Positions 25,911 through 34,328 of a DNA stretch of 51,329 nucleotides are shown here, piece by piece. The DNA comes from Acidobacteriota bacterium. GTDB taxonomy: Bacteria > Acidobacteriota > Vicinamibacteria > Vicinamibacterales > UBA8438. Location: positions 1 through 51,329 of the forward strand of contig DQNS01000146.1 in assembly GCA_015659035.1 (NCBI GenBank). Reading direction: 5' to 3'. The notes beneath the pieces are model-generated. The model was not told the DNA's origin, made no database searches, and worked only from the letters and a program-made list of their open reading frames with translations. A program made the position numbers and the translations under genes. Position 1 is the stretch's first letter. Every line of letters starts with the position of its first letter.

Positions 25911-27350
25911 TCACCTGGCGTGTCGATCCTCGTCCCCCGGCCCCCGGCCCCAGGCCCTCGATCCCCGGGCCTCCTTGAGCTCCACCAGGACGCCGTGTGC
26001 GGCGGACGGATGGATGAACGCGACCAGACTCCCGCCCGCGCCCGGGCGAGGCTCCTCGTCGATGAGGCGGATACCACGCGCCTTGAGCCTGGCGAGAACC
26101 ACCGCGATGTCGGCGACCCGGAGGGTCAGGTGGTGCAACCCGGGACCTCGCCGCTCAATCGAGCGCGCGATCGCCGACTGCGGGGATGTCGCCTCGAGCA
26201 GCTCCAAGGTGGCTCCTCCCACCGACACAAACTGCGCGCGCACGTGCTGTGAGGCCACCTCCTCCACACCCTCGAGCTCCAGCCCCAGCGCATCCCGGTA
26301 GAACACCAGTGCCGTGTCCAGATCGCCGACCGCGATGCCGATGTGATCCAGAACCGCTGTCATAGGCTGGGCGTCGTCCGTTCGGTTCGCACCTCGCAGG
26401 GATCCGAGCGCCTGGTCCAGGACCGCATCGGCGGCCGTGTACGGGTCCACCTCGGCGCTGGCGACCCGATCGACCAACCGGTCGAAAGCGCCGGGCTCGA
26501 GGACCTGGTGCTCGGCATGCTCCAGGAAGCGGTCCGACACCAGTTGCCGGATCCGGCCGCAGACACGCGCCTGCCGTCGTCGCCCAGCCACGTCGCCGCC
26601 GCGAGTACGAAACCGGTCCACGGTGTCCAGGACGTCGTCGACGCCGACGCCATCCGTCGCGCGGGTCTGGAGCACCGGTGGCCGCCAGTCGTTGGGACCG
26701 TACTCGTTGAGCCCCAGCATGGTCTCGATCTCGGCGACCGCGCGGTCGGCACCGTCGTGGTCCGCCTTGTTCACGACGAACAGGTCGGCGATCTCCATGA
26801 CGCCCGCCTTCAGCGTCTGCACACCGTCGCCGGACCCGGGCATGGTGACGACGATCGACATGTCGGCCGTGCGCGAGACCTCGATCTCGGCCTGCCCGAC
26901 ACCGACCGTTTCGATGACGATCACATCGAACCCGCCGGCGTCCAGAATCACCGCCGCGTCAGCGGTCGCACGCGCTAGACCGCCCAGTTGGCCACGCGTC
27001 GCCATGCTCCGCACGAACACGCCGGGGTCGGCGGCATGCGTCTGCATCCGCACCCGGTCGCCCAGTACCGCGCCGCCGCTGAACGGGCTGGTCGGGTCCA
27101 CCGCCAGCACACCCACCGTGCGACCCCGCGAGCGCAACACCGTCAAGATCCGATCGACCAGGGTGCTCTTCCCTACACCCGGTGCGCCGGTCACCCCGAC
27201 CAGATACGCTCGCCCGCTTCGGTGGTAGACCGCTTTGATGATCGCCGCGGCCGACGGGCCCTCGGCCTCCACCACCGTGATGGCCTGGGCGATCGCCCGT
27301 CGGTCGCCATCGAGAACCCCTCGAGTCAGGGGGTGCGCGTCGACGTTCAT
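25911..27350 (-). CDS. Fusion of MeaB-type GTPase and methylmalonyl-CoA epimerase
   Basis: A 479-residue protein. Residues 1-325 are a MeaB/ArgK P-loop GTPase, the chaperone of adenosylcobalamin-dependent methylmalonyl-CoA mutase: Walker [10 protein letters not shown] (55-63), [38 protein letters not shown] (194-197). Residues 333-460 are a vicinal-oxygen-chelate epimerase: LDHIGIAV (His336), LHHLTLRV (His407) and VLVELKE (Glu457) are the metal ligands. No stop separates them. An internal ATG at 26363 could start the epimerase alone, but it has no ribosome site. Both domains serve propionyl-CoA/succinyl-CoA interconversion. The last ~17 residues are repeat-encoded. Confidence 0.9.
   Translation of the reverse strand: MNVDAHPLTRGVLDGDRRAIAQAITVVEAEGPSAAAIIKAVYHRSGRAYLVGVTGAPGVGKSTLVDRILTVLRSRGRTVGVLAVDPTSPFSGGAVLGDRVRMQTHAADPGVFVRSMATRGQLGGLARATADAAVILDAGGFDVIVIETVGVGQAEIEVSRTADMSIVVTMPGSGDGVQTLKAGVMEIADLFVVNKADHDGADRAVAEIETMLGLNEYGPNDWRPPVLQTRATDGVGVDDVLDTVDRFRTRGGDVAGRRRQARVCGRIRQLVSDRFLEHAEHQVLEPGAFDRLVDRVASAEVDPYTAADAVLDQALGSLRGANRTDDAQPMTAVLDHIGIAVGDLDTALVFYRDALGLELEGVEEVASQHVRAQFVSVGGATLELLEATSPQSAIARSIERRGPGLHHLTLRVADIAVVLARLKARGIRLIDEEPRPGAGGSLVAFIHPSAAHGVLVELKEARGSRAWGRGPGDEDRHAR
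25934..25970. repeat. Heptanucleotide tract (H7), CCCCCGG type
   Basis: About five degenerate 7-base units. It overlaps the 3' end of the meaB-epimerase gene and encodes its last residues (about [11 protein letters not shown]). Confidence 0.6.
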
Positions 27351-27442
27351 GCGCTTGGGTCCAAAGCTCGGCTAGCGAGGCTCCTTGAAAGGAGGCTGTG
27401 GTGGTGAGAGCGAAAAAACAGGAGCAACCCTTGACACCATTG

Positions 27443-28591
27443 TCACGACACACGTTGTTGAAGGAGTCTAGCGATGACCAGCCGCTGGATCTCGCTCGTG
27501 CCCTCGCCGATCGTCGTCAGCTTCACATCGCGGAAGAACTTCTCGGCGGGGTAGTCCTTGACGAACCCGTAGCCACCATGAATCTGGACCCCGTCCTCGG
27601 CGACATGCACCGCCGTTTCGCTGGAGAACAACTTGGCCATCGCCGACTCGCGGGTGGTCACGCGGCCCCGATTCTCGAGATAGGCGGCGCGGTAGGTCAG
27701 CCATCGCGCCGCCTCGATCCGGGTTGCCATGTCGGCCAGCTTGAACTGTATCGCCTGAAACGACGCGATCGGCTGTCCAAACTGTTCACGCTGGGTCGCG
27801 TAGCGTCGCGCGGCCTCGTACGCACCCTGTGCGAGCCCGACCGCCAGCGCGGCAATCCCGATCCGGCCGGCGTCGAGCACCCGCAGCGCCTCCACGAACC
27901 CCTCCTCGACCGCCCCGAGTAGCTGGTCATCCGGGACCGGACAGTCCCTCAGGGACACCTCGGCCGTGTCGCTGGCACGCATACCCAGCTTGTTTTCTTT
28001 GCGCCCGGACACGAGCCCCGGCGTACCGCGCTCGAGGATGAACGCCGAGATCCCGTGGGGCCCCCGCATGGCGTCGGTTACCGCCATCACCACGAAGGTC
28101 CCGGCCAGGCTCCCGTGCGTGATGAAGGTCTTCGTGCCGTTGAGCCGCCAGCCGCGCGTGTCCCGGTCGGCGGTCGTCCGCATGCCACCGGCATCGCTCC
28201 CGGCCTGCGGCTCGGTCAGCCCCCAGGCGCCGTGATGCCGGCCGCGCGCCAGCGGCGTGAGATACCGGTCGCGCTGGGCATCGGTGCCGAACATGTGGAT
28301 GTGCGCCGCCGCCAGCCCATTGTGCGCCGCGACCGACAACGTGATCGCGGGGTCGACACGGGCCAACTCCTCGATACAGATGCAGTAGTCGACCGCCCCC
28401 ATGGCCGCCCCGCCGTAGCGTTCGGGAAACTGGATCCCCATCAGCCCGAGGTCGGCAAGCTTGGGCAGCAACTCGAGCGGGAAACGCTGCGCCTCGTCCC
28501 ACTCCATGGTGTGAGGCGCCATCTCGGCTTCGGCGAACTCGCGAACGGTCTGACGGAGGAGGCGTTGCTCGTCGGTGGGCCGCAGGTCCAT
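27443..28591 (-). CDS. Acyl-CoA dehydrogenase
   Basis: A 382-residue flavoprotein of the short/medium-chain acyl-CoA dehydrogenase family. Seen: WGLTEPQAGSDAGGMRTTA (FAD/substrate signature), KTFITHG, the second signature region QIHGGYGFVKDYPAEKFFRD, and the catalytic Glu in IGEGTSEIQRLVIARLL. It would oxidise acyl-CoA to enoyl-CoA with electrons passed to ETF; chain-length specificity cannot be read. ATG at 28591 gives MDLRPTDEQRLLRQTVREF. It is upstream of the meaB-epimerase gene on the same strand (92-base gap) and divergent from the small outer-membrane protein gene. Confidence 0.93.
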   Translation of the reverse strand: MDLRPTDEQRLLRQTVREFAEAEMAPHTMEWDEAQRFPLELLPKLADLGLMGIQFPERYGGAAMGAVDYCICIEELARVDPAITLSVAAHNGLAAAHIHMFGTDAQRDRYLTPLARGRHHGAWGLTEPQAGSDAGGMRTTADRDTRGWRLNGTKTFITHGSLAGTFVVMAVTDAMRGPHGISAFILERGTPGLVSGRKENKLGMRASDTAEVSLRDCPVPDDQLLGAVEEGFVEALRVLDAGRIGIAALAVGLAQGAYEAARRYATQREQFGQPIASFQAIQFKLADMATRIEAARWLTYRAAYLENRGRVTTRESAMAKLFSSETAVHVAEDGVQIHGGYGFVKDYPAEKFFRDVKLTTIGEGTSEIQRLVIARLLQQRVS

Positions 28592-28634
28592 CGGATGCGG
28601 GCCACTTTATCACACGGTCTAGACGGCGCTCGGC

Positions 28635-28643
28635 TGCTAGACT
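28635..28643 (+). promoter_or_regulatory. Possible extended -10 element (TGCTAGACT)
   Basis: TGnTAGACT lies seven bases before the ATG at 28650, so transcription could begin at the start codon itself (leaderless). There is no clear -35. The same TGCTAGA(A/C)T string occurs at the edges of R1 copies a and b and before the PBP1A gene. Confidence 0.3.
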
Positions 28644-28649
28644 GGCACC

Positions 28650-29132
28650 ATGCGATCTGTCTTCGTCATCCTGTCCGTGCTCGCCGTGATGCTGTGTGCC
28701 GCGGCGCCTGCCAACGCGGACCTGACCGCCTTCGCGGGCGCCAACGCGACCCCGTCCAACCGCCCGGTCAAGGGGTTCGCTGCCGGGCTCTCGTTGCTGG
28801 TGATCGGCTTCGAGTTCGAGTTCTCCGACACGGCCGCAGACGAGATGGCCGGCGCGCCTGGACTCCGAACTGGCATGTTCAATCTCCTGCTCCAGACGCC
28901 GTTCGGGGTGGGGGGTCTGCAGTTCTACGGCACGGTCGGTGGGGGGATCTACCAGGAAGGCGGGGGCGGTCTCGAGGAGATCAACGCCGGCTCGAATGTC
29001 GGCGTCGGCGTCAAGATCGCGGTCGCCGGATCGCTCCGAATGCGGTTGGACTACCGCGTCTTCACGCTCCGAGGCTCACCCCAGTACGAACGGCATCAGC
29101 GGCTCTACGCCGGGCTCAATCTTGGGTTTTGA
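28650..29132 (+). CDS. Small outer-membrane beta-barrel protein
   Basis: A 160-residue exported protein. The signal peptide is MRSVFVILSVLAVMLCAAAPANA. The mature part alternates polar and hydrophobic residues in short strands separated by glycine-rich turns (FYGTVGGGIYQEGGGGLEEINAG is characteristic). It ends in LYAGLNLGF with the C-terminal aromatic residue typical of barrel insertion. It is probably a six- to eight-strand porin-like barrel of the opacity-protein type. A broken copy of its 3' end lies at about 30139-30320. Function unknown. It is divergent from the acyl-CoA dehydrogenase and convergent with the exported paralogue at 29.4 kb. Confidence 0.78.
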   Translation: MRSVFVILSVLAVMLCAAAPANADLTAFAGANATPSNRPVKGFAAGLSLLVIGFEFEFSDTAADEMAGAPGLRTGMFNLLLQTPFGVGGLQFYGTVGGGIYQEGGGGLEEINAGSNVGVGVKIAVAGSLRMRLDYRVFTLRGSPQYERHQRLYAGLNLGF

Positions 29133-29443
29133 GCGGCTCGGACGCCCTCAGGCTGCAGGCTTCAGACTTCGGGCTTCAGGCGCTCGATCATCGAAGCGCT
29201 CGGGTGAGCGCACGATGGGCTGGTCCACGCCAGTGGAAGGGGTCGGACCGGCCATTACCCAGGACTGCGCCAACTGGCGGCGCCCCTCCAGCCACGGCCC
29301 ATCCAGTAGGCAGGCCGGCGGCCCACAGGGCGCGTCTCCAGTAGATACGTTGGCTGTCGGCGCCCCAAAGCTAGAAACCGAGCGAACGGAGGCGGAAAGC
29401 CTGCAGCCTGAAGCCAGCGGGCTGTGAGTGCGTCAGCAGCCTG
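29133..29443. other. Gap with paired heptamer-like tracts
   Basis: No gene. A tract of the GGCTTCA class lies at 29151-29182 and an inverted counterpart (GCCTGCAGCCTGAAGCC) at about 29398-29415. The interior (29190-29390) shows no coding signal I can support. Confidence 0.55.
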
Positions 29444-29956
29444 CTAAAAGTCCCTCACGAGGTTCAGGCTGATTGTCTGCTGTCCGCCACCCTCAATCGC
29501 ACCGCTGAAGGCCGCGAAGAGCGCCCGCACCTCGTCGCCGTTTCCAGGCGCCCCCCCCATATACTCGTCATTCAGCACCTGGAAGTACTGGTAGTTCGCA
29601 CCGGACACGACCGGGTCTACCCACAGATAGTAGACGACGTAGTTGTTCGGCCCGGCATCCGCTAGGCGATAGAGCTTGAGCCCTTCCGCCATCTGGTTGA
29701 GCTGCGCGTTGTCACTCCCGGAGAGCGACTCGCCGTAGGCCGTCATCACGCGTTCAAAACTGGCCGTCTCGGCGGGGTTGACGGCAAAATACACGATGGC
29801 GCTTCGGCCGCTGAACGTCAGGGCGGCCTGGGCCGCTGCTGCGGACCGCGGGGCGAACGACGAGCCCAGCACCATGCCGACGGCGAGCGCCGCAATGATT
29901 GCCGCGCCCACCCAGAGCCGGCCACTTCGAGATCGCTTACTCAAGATCGTCCGCAT
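29444..29956 (-). CDS. Exported protein of a local paralogue family, copy 1
   Basis: A 170-residue protein with a basic start and one hydrophobic segment (WVGAAIIAALAVGMVLGSSF) as signal peptide or anchor. The mature domain has the family pattern: FSGRSAIVYFAVNPAETASFERVM, SGSDNAQLNQMAEGLKLYR, a DPVVSGANY motif, LNDE, and GGGQQTISLNL near the end. ATG at 29956 follows a perfect AGGAGG six bases away. The PG/FE pattern recalls ABM/NIPSNAP-like ferredoxin folds, but the resemblance is weak. It is one of three tandem paralogues (with 30468 and 31068). Function unknown. Confidence 0.75.
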   Translation of the reverse strand: MRTILSKRSRSGRLWVGAAIIAALAVGMVLGSSFAPRSAAAAQAALTFSGRSAIVYFAVNPAETASFERVMTAYGESLSGSDNAQLNQMAEGLKLYRLADAGPNNYVVYYLWVDPVVSGANYQYFQVLNDEYMGGAPGNGDEVRALFAAFSGAIEGGGQQTISLNLVRDF

Positions 29957-30073
29957 GTACTCCTCCTTGGTGCCAACACCACTGACCAAAGTCAGTTACT
30001 CTACCGCAACTACTCCGCTAAACCAAACGATTCCGCGCACCCGTGACCACGCGCCGTCTCCATGACCGCATGC

Positions 30074-30320
30074 TCACGGCCCGACGACAGGAGTCAGGTT
30101 CAGCAGTATCTGGCCTCTTGCACCTCCGACGGAGCCCTCGGTGTGGGGATCTACCAGGAAGGCGGGGGCGGTCTCGAGGAGATCAACGCCGACGCGAATG
30201 TCGGGGTCGACGTCACGACCGCGGTCGCCGGGCCACTCCAGAGGCGGTTGGACTACCACGCTCCGAGGCTCGCCCCAGGACGAACGGCAACAGCGGCTCT
30301 ACGCCGGGCTCAGCAGGCTA
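30074..30320. pseudogene. Chimeric remnant: tail of an exported paralogue joined to a broken outer-membrane protein copy
   Basis: On the minus strand, 30074-30135 encodes GQILLNLTPVVGP, nearly identical to the C-terminus of the gene at 31068 (GQILLNLSPVVGS). From about 30139 the plus strand copies the 3' third of the outer-membrane protein gene at 28650 (IYQEGGGGLEEINA then RRLDY). An 8-base deletion after LDY shifts the frame, and the N-terminal two thirds is missing. The junction joins two genes in opposite orientation. It ends directly against R1 copy b. Confidence 0.78.
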
Positions 30321-30321
30321 T

Positions 30322-30471
30322 CTAGCAGCCCGTGGTGAAAGTCCCGCGTGACACCGAGACCGGTGATGCGCCTGCCTGACAAGGCGCGACGAGGGAAAAT
30401 ACCGGCAGTGTTTGACCGAGGAGCAACGTAGGCAGGCGGGATGCAGCGGGACTTTCACCACGGGCTGCTAG
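30322..30471. repeat. R1 palindromic element, copy b
   Basis: The best-preserved copy: a 150-base element with perfect 26-base inverted ends starting CTAGCAGCCCGTGG. The core is in the opposite orientation to copy a. The CTAG at the right end includes the TAG stop codon of the minus-strand gene at 30468, so the element begins exactly at that gene's stop. Confidence 0.92.
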
Positions 30472-30962
30472 AATTCCATCATGAGGTCCATGTTGATCGG
30501 CTGCTGACCGCCGCCAGGTTCCATCGATGCGATCAGCGCTTCATACAACCCCTGAACCTCGCTCGGTACTTCGTCGTTCAGCACATTGGCGACCGAGTAG
30601 TTGGCGCCCGACACCACAGGGTCGACAAGCCACATGTAGAGCACCGTGTTGTTCTGACCCGGCTCGGCGGCGCGAAAGATCTTCAATCCGTTCGCCATCT
30701 GATTGTATTGAGCGTTGTCGCTCCCGGAGAGGGCCGCGCCATAGGCCCGCATGACGCGCTCGAAATCCGCCGTCTTCCCCGGGGCAATATAGTTCATCAA
30801 CAATGCCGACCCGCCACTAAAATTCAGGACCGGCTGGGCCATCGCCTCGGACCGGGTGGCAAACGAGGTGCCCAGCAACGCGCCGACGACGAGCGCCACA
30901 ATGATTGCGGTGCCGACCCAGGCCTGGCCCGTCCGCGGTCGGTTACTCAACTTCGTCCGCAT
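30468..30962 (-). CDS. Exported protein of a local paralogue family, copy 2
   Basis: A 164-residue paralogue of the genes at 29444 and 31068. The N-terminal basic region and hydrophobic stretch (WVGTAIIVALVVGALLGTSF) form a signal peptide or anchor. The mature domain has LNFSGGSALLMNYIAPGKTADFERVM (the PGK-FE pattern), LSGSDNAQYNQMANGLKIFR, DPVVSGANY, LNDEVPSEVQGLYEAL and GGGQQPINMDL. ATG at 30962 follows AGGAGG. Its TAG stop is part of the CTAG end of R1 copy b, so the last residues (MMEF) may reflect element insertion. Function unknown. Confidence 0.76.
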   Translation of the reverse strand: MRTKLSNRPRTGQAWVGTAIIVALVVGALLGTSFATRSEAMAQPVLNFSGGSALLMNYIAPGKTADFERVMRAYGAALSGSDNAQYNQMANGLKIFRAAEPGQNNTVLYMWLVDPVVSGANYSVANVLNDEVPSEVQGLYEALIASMEPGGGQQPINMDLMMEF

Positions 30963-31067
30963 GTACTCCTCCTTCTACAACTCGGCTGTCCAAGAGCAGC
31001 GACCGTACCAGGCCGGCGAACAAACCCTTCCGTGCTTCCGCCACCAGATACCGCCCCCGGTCGCCGC

Positions 31068-31544
31068 TCACGATCCGACAACGGGACTCAGGTTCAAGAG
31101 AATCTGGCCGTCCGCGAACGCCCCGGCGTAGGTCTCATACAACGCCTGCACCTCCGTCGGAAACGCCTCGTTCAAGATCTGGGGCACCCAATAGTCGGCC
31201 CCGGACACCACCGGGTCGAGGACCGAAATATATAACAGGACGCCACCGTCCAGGGGCTCCGTGGCCTTGTAGACCTTCCACGTGGCCGCCTGCCGTTTCC
31301 GGTCCAGGCTCTCGCTGTTGCTGAGCGCGGCACCCACCCGCTTCATGGTGCTCTCGAACACGGTGGCCCGACCGGGCTTGACGTAGTTGAGCACCATGCC
31401 CGTGCCCTCGCTGAATACCCGGGTCGTCTGTTGGCCCGCAGTCGCACGCGGTGTTGCCCCCCAGACGACACCGATCGCGAACGCCGCCGCGATCAGCACG
31501 GCCGGGCACACTCGGCTCCCCCGCGTCAGACCGGTTGTCCGCAT
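31068..31544 (-). CDS. Exported protein of a local paralogue family, copy 3
   Basis: A 158-residue paralogue, the most diverged of the three. Signal region: RVCPAVLIAAAFAIGVVWGATPRATA. Mature motifs: TGMVLNYVKPGRATVFESTM, ALSNSESLDRKRQAATWKVYKA, LDPVVSGADYWVPQILNEAFPTEVQALYETYAG, and the end GQILLNLSPVVGS. ATG at 31544 is chosen; a GAGGG lies about ten bases upstream. Further in-frame sequence upstream runs through a heptamer tract and is unlikely to be coding. Shared DPVVSGA(N/D)Y, LN(D/E) and EV..LY motifs define the family. Function unknown. Confidence 0.75.
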   Translation of the reverse strand: MRTTGLTRGSRVCPAVLIAAAFAIGVVWGATPRATAGQQTTRVFSEGTGMVLNYVKPGRATVFESTMKRVGAALSNSESLDRKRQAATWKVYKATEPLDGGVLLYISVLDPVVSGADYWVPQILNEAFPTEVQALYETYAGAFADGQILLNLSPVVGS

Positions 31545-31607
31545 ACCGAAGACACCCTCATTCCTGGCCAAAACCGAAGCGGAAGGTGGTGAAGCCCTCC
31601 GGCTTCC

Positions 31608-31628
31608 TTCTGACTCCTGACTCCTCGA
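31608..31628. repeat. Heptanucleotide tract (H7), TCCTGAC type
   Basis: Three units (TTCTGAC, TCCTGAC, TCCTCGA) after the palindromic leader GAAGCCCTCCGGCTTC. It lies between hemW and the exported paralogue. Confidence 0.7.
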
Positions 31629-31641
31629 GCATTCGCCGTTG

Positions 31642-32811
31642 CTAGACAAACACACGCATCACCTCGTTGGCCAACAGCATCCCGTCCCGTGTCAGACGCA
31701 GCCGATTCCCCTCGCGCGCAAGGACCCCGCCCTCCACGAACGGGGCCAGCTCACAACCCCACCGTGCCCACACGTTCACGTCGTATCGTCGCTCGATGGC
31801 CGTCAGGTCGATGCCCTCAGAGAGATGGAGCCCGAGAAACAGCATATCGGTCAGACGCTCTTCGGCCGACAGTGTCCGACAGCTTGCCACCGGGCTCGTC
31901 CCGCCGCTCACGCGGTCGATGTAGCGGCCGGTCTCGCTCACGTTGTGCCACCGCCGACCGTCGCGGGTCGAGTGCGCGCCGCACCCGAACCCCACCCATG
32001 CGCCATCGGACCAATACTTGAGATTGTGACGGGACCTCCGACCGGGCCGTGCCACATTCGAGATCTCGTATTGACGGTAGCCCGCCGCGCCGAGGCGGTC
32101 GAGACCCGCGTGGTACATCTCGGCCGCGGTATCGTCCGGCGCCTGAGACCAGCCCCCCCTCGCCATCTCCTCTTTCAGCGGCGCGTTGGGATACAGCTCG
32201 AGCAGATACAGTGACGCATGGTCGGGCCCGAGGTCGACCAGCGTCTCGACCGATTCAATCCAGTGAGGCACGGTCTGCGCCGGCAGCCAGGCCATGAGGT
32301 CGATGCTGATGTCGTCGAACCCCGCGGCCCGTGCCAGACCGAAGGCCTCGATCGCCCGGTCCGCCGTGTGGAGTCGCCCGAGACGACGCAGCTCCTCGTC
32401 CCGAAACGACTGGACTCCCAGACTGAGGCGGGTCACGCCGGCCGCGCGATATCCGTCCAAGCGCTCACGCGACGCGGTTTCCGGGTTCATCTCCAGGGTG
32501 ATCTCCGCCGCTGGATCGACGTCGAAGCTCGACCGGCACCGGGCGATCAACCCGGACACGTCGGACGGCTCGAGCACCGACGGCGTGCCGCCACCAAAGA
32601 ACACCGAGTCGACCCGGCCCGCGTCCTCGTAGGACGCGATCTCCAGGCTCAACGCGTCGAGATATCGCCGCTTCAGACCGGCGTCGAACAACCCACGGTT
32701 GAAGTTGCAGTAGTTGCAGATCGCGTCGCAGAACGGAATGTGGAGATACAGCCCAAGCACCGTGGGGGCTGCGAGCAGCGAGGCTCCCGCCCCGTCGAGC
32801 CGTCGAGCCAC
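31642..32811 (-). CDS. hemW: Radical-SAM heme chaperone HemW
   Basis: A 389-residue protein of the HemN-like radical-SAM group now called HemW, thought to bind and deliver heme rather than to be coproporphyrinogen oxidase. The cluster motif is FCDAICNYC (Cys28, Cys32, Cys35) after LGLYLHIP. FFGGGTPSVLEP, RLSLGVQSFRDEELRRLGR and YEISNVARPGRRSRHNLKYW are diagnostic. The start is a GTG at 32811 overlapping the TAG stop of the upstream ATPase gene (TAGTG), indicating coupling. Confidence 0.93.
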   Translation of the reverse strand: MARRLDGAGASLLAAPTVLGLYLHIPFCDAICNYCNFNRGLFDAGLKRRYLDALSLEIASYEDAGRVDSVFFGGGTPSVLEPSDVSGLIARCRSSFDVDPAAEITLEMNPETASRERLDGYRAAGVTRLSLGVQSFRDEELRRLGRLHTADRAIEAFGLARAAGFDDISIDLMAWLPAQTVPHWIESVETLVDLGPDHASLYLLELYPNAPLKEEMARGGWSQAPDDTAAEMYHAGLDRLGAAGYRQYEISNVARPGRRSRHNLKYWSDGAWVGFGCGAHSTRDGRRWHNVSETGRYIDRVSGGTSPVASCRTLSAEERLTDMLFLGLHLSEGIDLTAIERRYDVNVWARWGCELAPFVEGGVLAREGNRLRLTRDGMLLANEVMRVFV

Positions 32812-33644
32812 TAGCCGCCCGCCTTGCCCCCGGTCCAGCCGAGGTCAGCCTTGCCCCGTTTCAGCTGGGCCCTAGCACGTACCGACGTCCGGACCGGGAG
32901 CCGGCGCCGTGGCTGGGTCTTCCACGCGCTAGACAGCTCCTCGCTGCTCGGCGTGAACTCGAAGCCCCGATAGTCGGGTCCGCTGTACTCGAGGAACTCG
33001 CACATCTCACGCAGTCGGGAATACATCCGGAACCCGACCCGTACCAGCAACGAATCCAGTTCCTCCGGGTCCGGGGTGTCCTCGTAGTTCGAGGTAAAGA
33101 TGGTCGGGCGGCGGTCGTTGTACCGGGTGTTGACGATGAGGTTCATCGTCTCCTCCACCCAGTCGGTCGGACGCTCGGCACCCAGGTCGTCCAGCACCAG
33201 CAACTCCGCGTCCATCACCGGACGGAGGATGTCGACCTCCGAGGTCCGGGTCACCGGGTTGTAGGTGCTGCGGATCGTGCTGAGCAAGTGGCGTGTGTCG
33301 TAGTACAGACCCCGCACGCCCTTCTCGAGCACCACCTGCCGCAGGACCGCGACCGCGATGTGGGTCTTGCCGATCCCGGGTGGGCCGATCAGCAGCAGCC
33401 CTTTGTCGACCACCGGAAACGCATCGATGAACCGACGTGCGCGCGCGACCGCGCGCAGCAGCCGTTCGTTCTCGTAGGTGACGAAGGACTCGAGGTCGCA
33501 GGTCCGATACCGCGGTGGAATCTTCGCGGTGGCCAGCATCGTCTGCGCCACGCTTTGACGCCAGCATACGCACCGTTCGACACGGGATGCGTCGTCTCGC
33601 GCAATCGTGCGCCAGCCGGTGTCGTGACAGTGCGGACAGGACAT
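32811..33644 (-). CDS. DnaC/IstB-like AAA+ ATPase with N-terminal zinc-ribbon-like motif
   Basis: A 277-residue ATPase. The N-terminus has CPHCHDTGW and a later CVC, a possible zinc site. Then come the DnaC-type lead-in PPRYRTCDLESF, Walker A IGPPGIGKTH near residue 85, Walker B LLVLDDLGAE and the sensor FTSNY. Such proteins load replicative helicase (DnaC, DnaI) or assist transposases (IstB). No transposase is adjacent, and the location between hspR and hemW suggests a chromosomal helicase-loader-like role. ATG at 33644 has only a weak ribosome site. The C-terminal tail is Arg/Lys-rich. Confidence 0.82.
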   Translation of the reverse strand: MSCPHCHDTGWRTIARDDASRVERCVCWRQSVAQTMLATAKIPPRYRTCDLESFVTYENERLLRAVARARRFIDAFPVVDKGLLLIGPPGIGKTHIAVAVLRQVVLEKGVRGLYYDTRHLLSTIRSTYNPVTRTSEVDILRPVMDAELLVLDDLGAERPTDWVEETMNLIVNTRYNDRRPTIFTSNYEDTPDPEELDSLLVRVGFRMYSRLREMCEFLEYSGPDYRGFEFTPSSEELSSAWKTQPRRRLPVRTSVRARAQLKRGKADLGWTGGKAGG

Positions 33645-33669
33645 GTTGAGGGAACCTGGCTGCCGTTTT

Positions 33670-34155
33670 CTAGTCGGACGCATCGCCTGCCGCGGTGCGA
33701 CGCTGGACTTGCTCGACGGACTGCTGAGCCACAGCACCCGACGGCTCCCGGTCGCCGGCCGGCGCCCGCCGGTCCGTGCGCACCAGGTCGGTCGGCGACG
33801 ATCTTACCAGGGCGGTGCCCAATCGTTGCTCCCAATCCCCGAGACCGCGAGCGAGCTCCCCCTTGGCGTAGGCCATGAACTCGTTCACCTCACTTTGCAT
33901 GCGGTCCATCTTGGTCCGCATGTTCACGATGATCTCGACCCCCGCCAGGTTCACCCCCAGCTCGCGGGTCAGCGTGAGGATCGTCTCCAGCTGCGCCAGG
34001 TCGGCGTCCGAGTACAACCGGGTGTTGCCTTCAGTCCGCGACGGCTTGAGCAACCCTTCGCGTTCGTAGAGCCGCAGCGTTTGCGGATGGATGTCGTATC
34101 GCCGGGCCACCGCGCTGATCATGTAATACGCTGGGCCGGTTCCCTTACCTGGCAT
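33670..34155 (-). CDS. hspR: MerR-family heat-shock repressor HspR
   Basis: A 161-residue MerR-type regulator. The winged-helix region YYMISAVARRYDIHPQTLRLYEREGLLKPSRT matches HspR, followed by RLYSDADLAQLETILTLTRELGVNLAGVEIIVNM and a coiled-coil dimerisation helix. The C-terminal ~45 residues are low in complexity. HspR represses dnaK operons by binding HAIR inverted repeats with DnaK as co-repressor in actinobacteria. Here it lies downstream of dnaK and dnaJ on the same strand, consistent with autoregulation, but I see no canonical HAIR (CTTGAGT / ACTCAAG) before dnaK or dnaJ. Confidence 0.88.
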   Translation of the reverse strand: MPGKGTGPAYYMISAVARRYDIHPQTLRLYEREGLLKPSRTEGNTRLYSDADLAQLETILTLTRELGVNLAGVEIIVNMRTKMDRMQSEVNEFMAYAKGELARGLGDWEQRLGTALVRSSPTDLVRTDRRAPAGDREPSGAVAQQSVEQVQRRTAAGDASD

Positions 34156-34192
34156 TGCCGCTCGCTTTCTCGTGATACCGTCACGACCACCT

Positions 34193-34252
34193 GCTCGCGA
34201 CGCTGCGCCTCGAGCCGACGAGAGTCGATGAAGCGCAGCCTCGCTCGCAGAA
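34193..34252. repeat. R2-like hairpin, copy c
   Basis: Strong stem with arms near GACGCTGCGCCTCG and TGAAGCGCAGCCTCG. Read on the minus strand it follows the R2 pattern (GCGAG..GGC, then GAGGC..GCAG..CGCGAGC). It lies between dnaJ and hspR. The assignment to R2 is tentative. Confidence 0.4.
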
Positions 34253-34328
34253 ACATTTCTTACAGCTCCGCCACGCGGGGCTCAGACATCTCCTCGTGTC
34301 ATGAACACGTGTTTCACATGTCACGCTG

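Noticed and set aside
26361-27350. MeaB and epimerase as two separate genes
   Set aside because: No stop codon lies between the domains and the internal ATG at 26363 has no ribosome site, so a fusion is the simpler reading.
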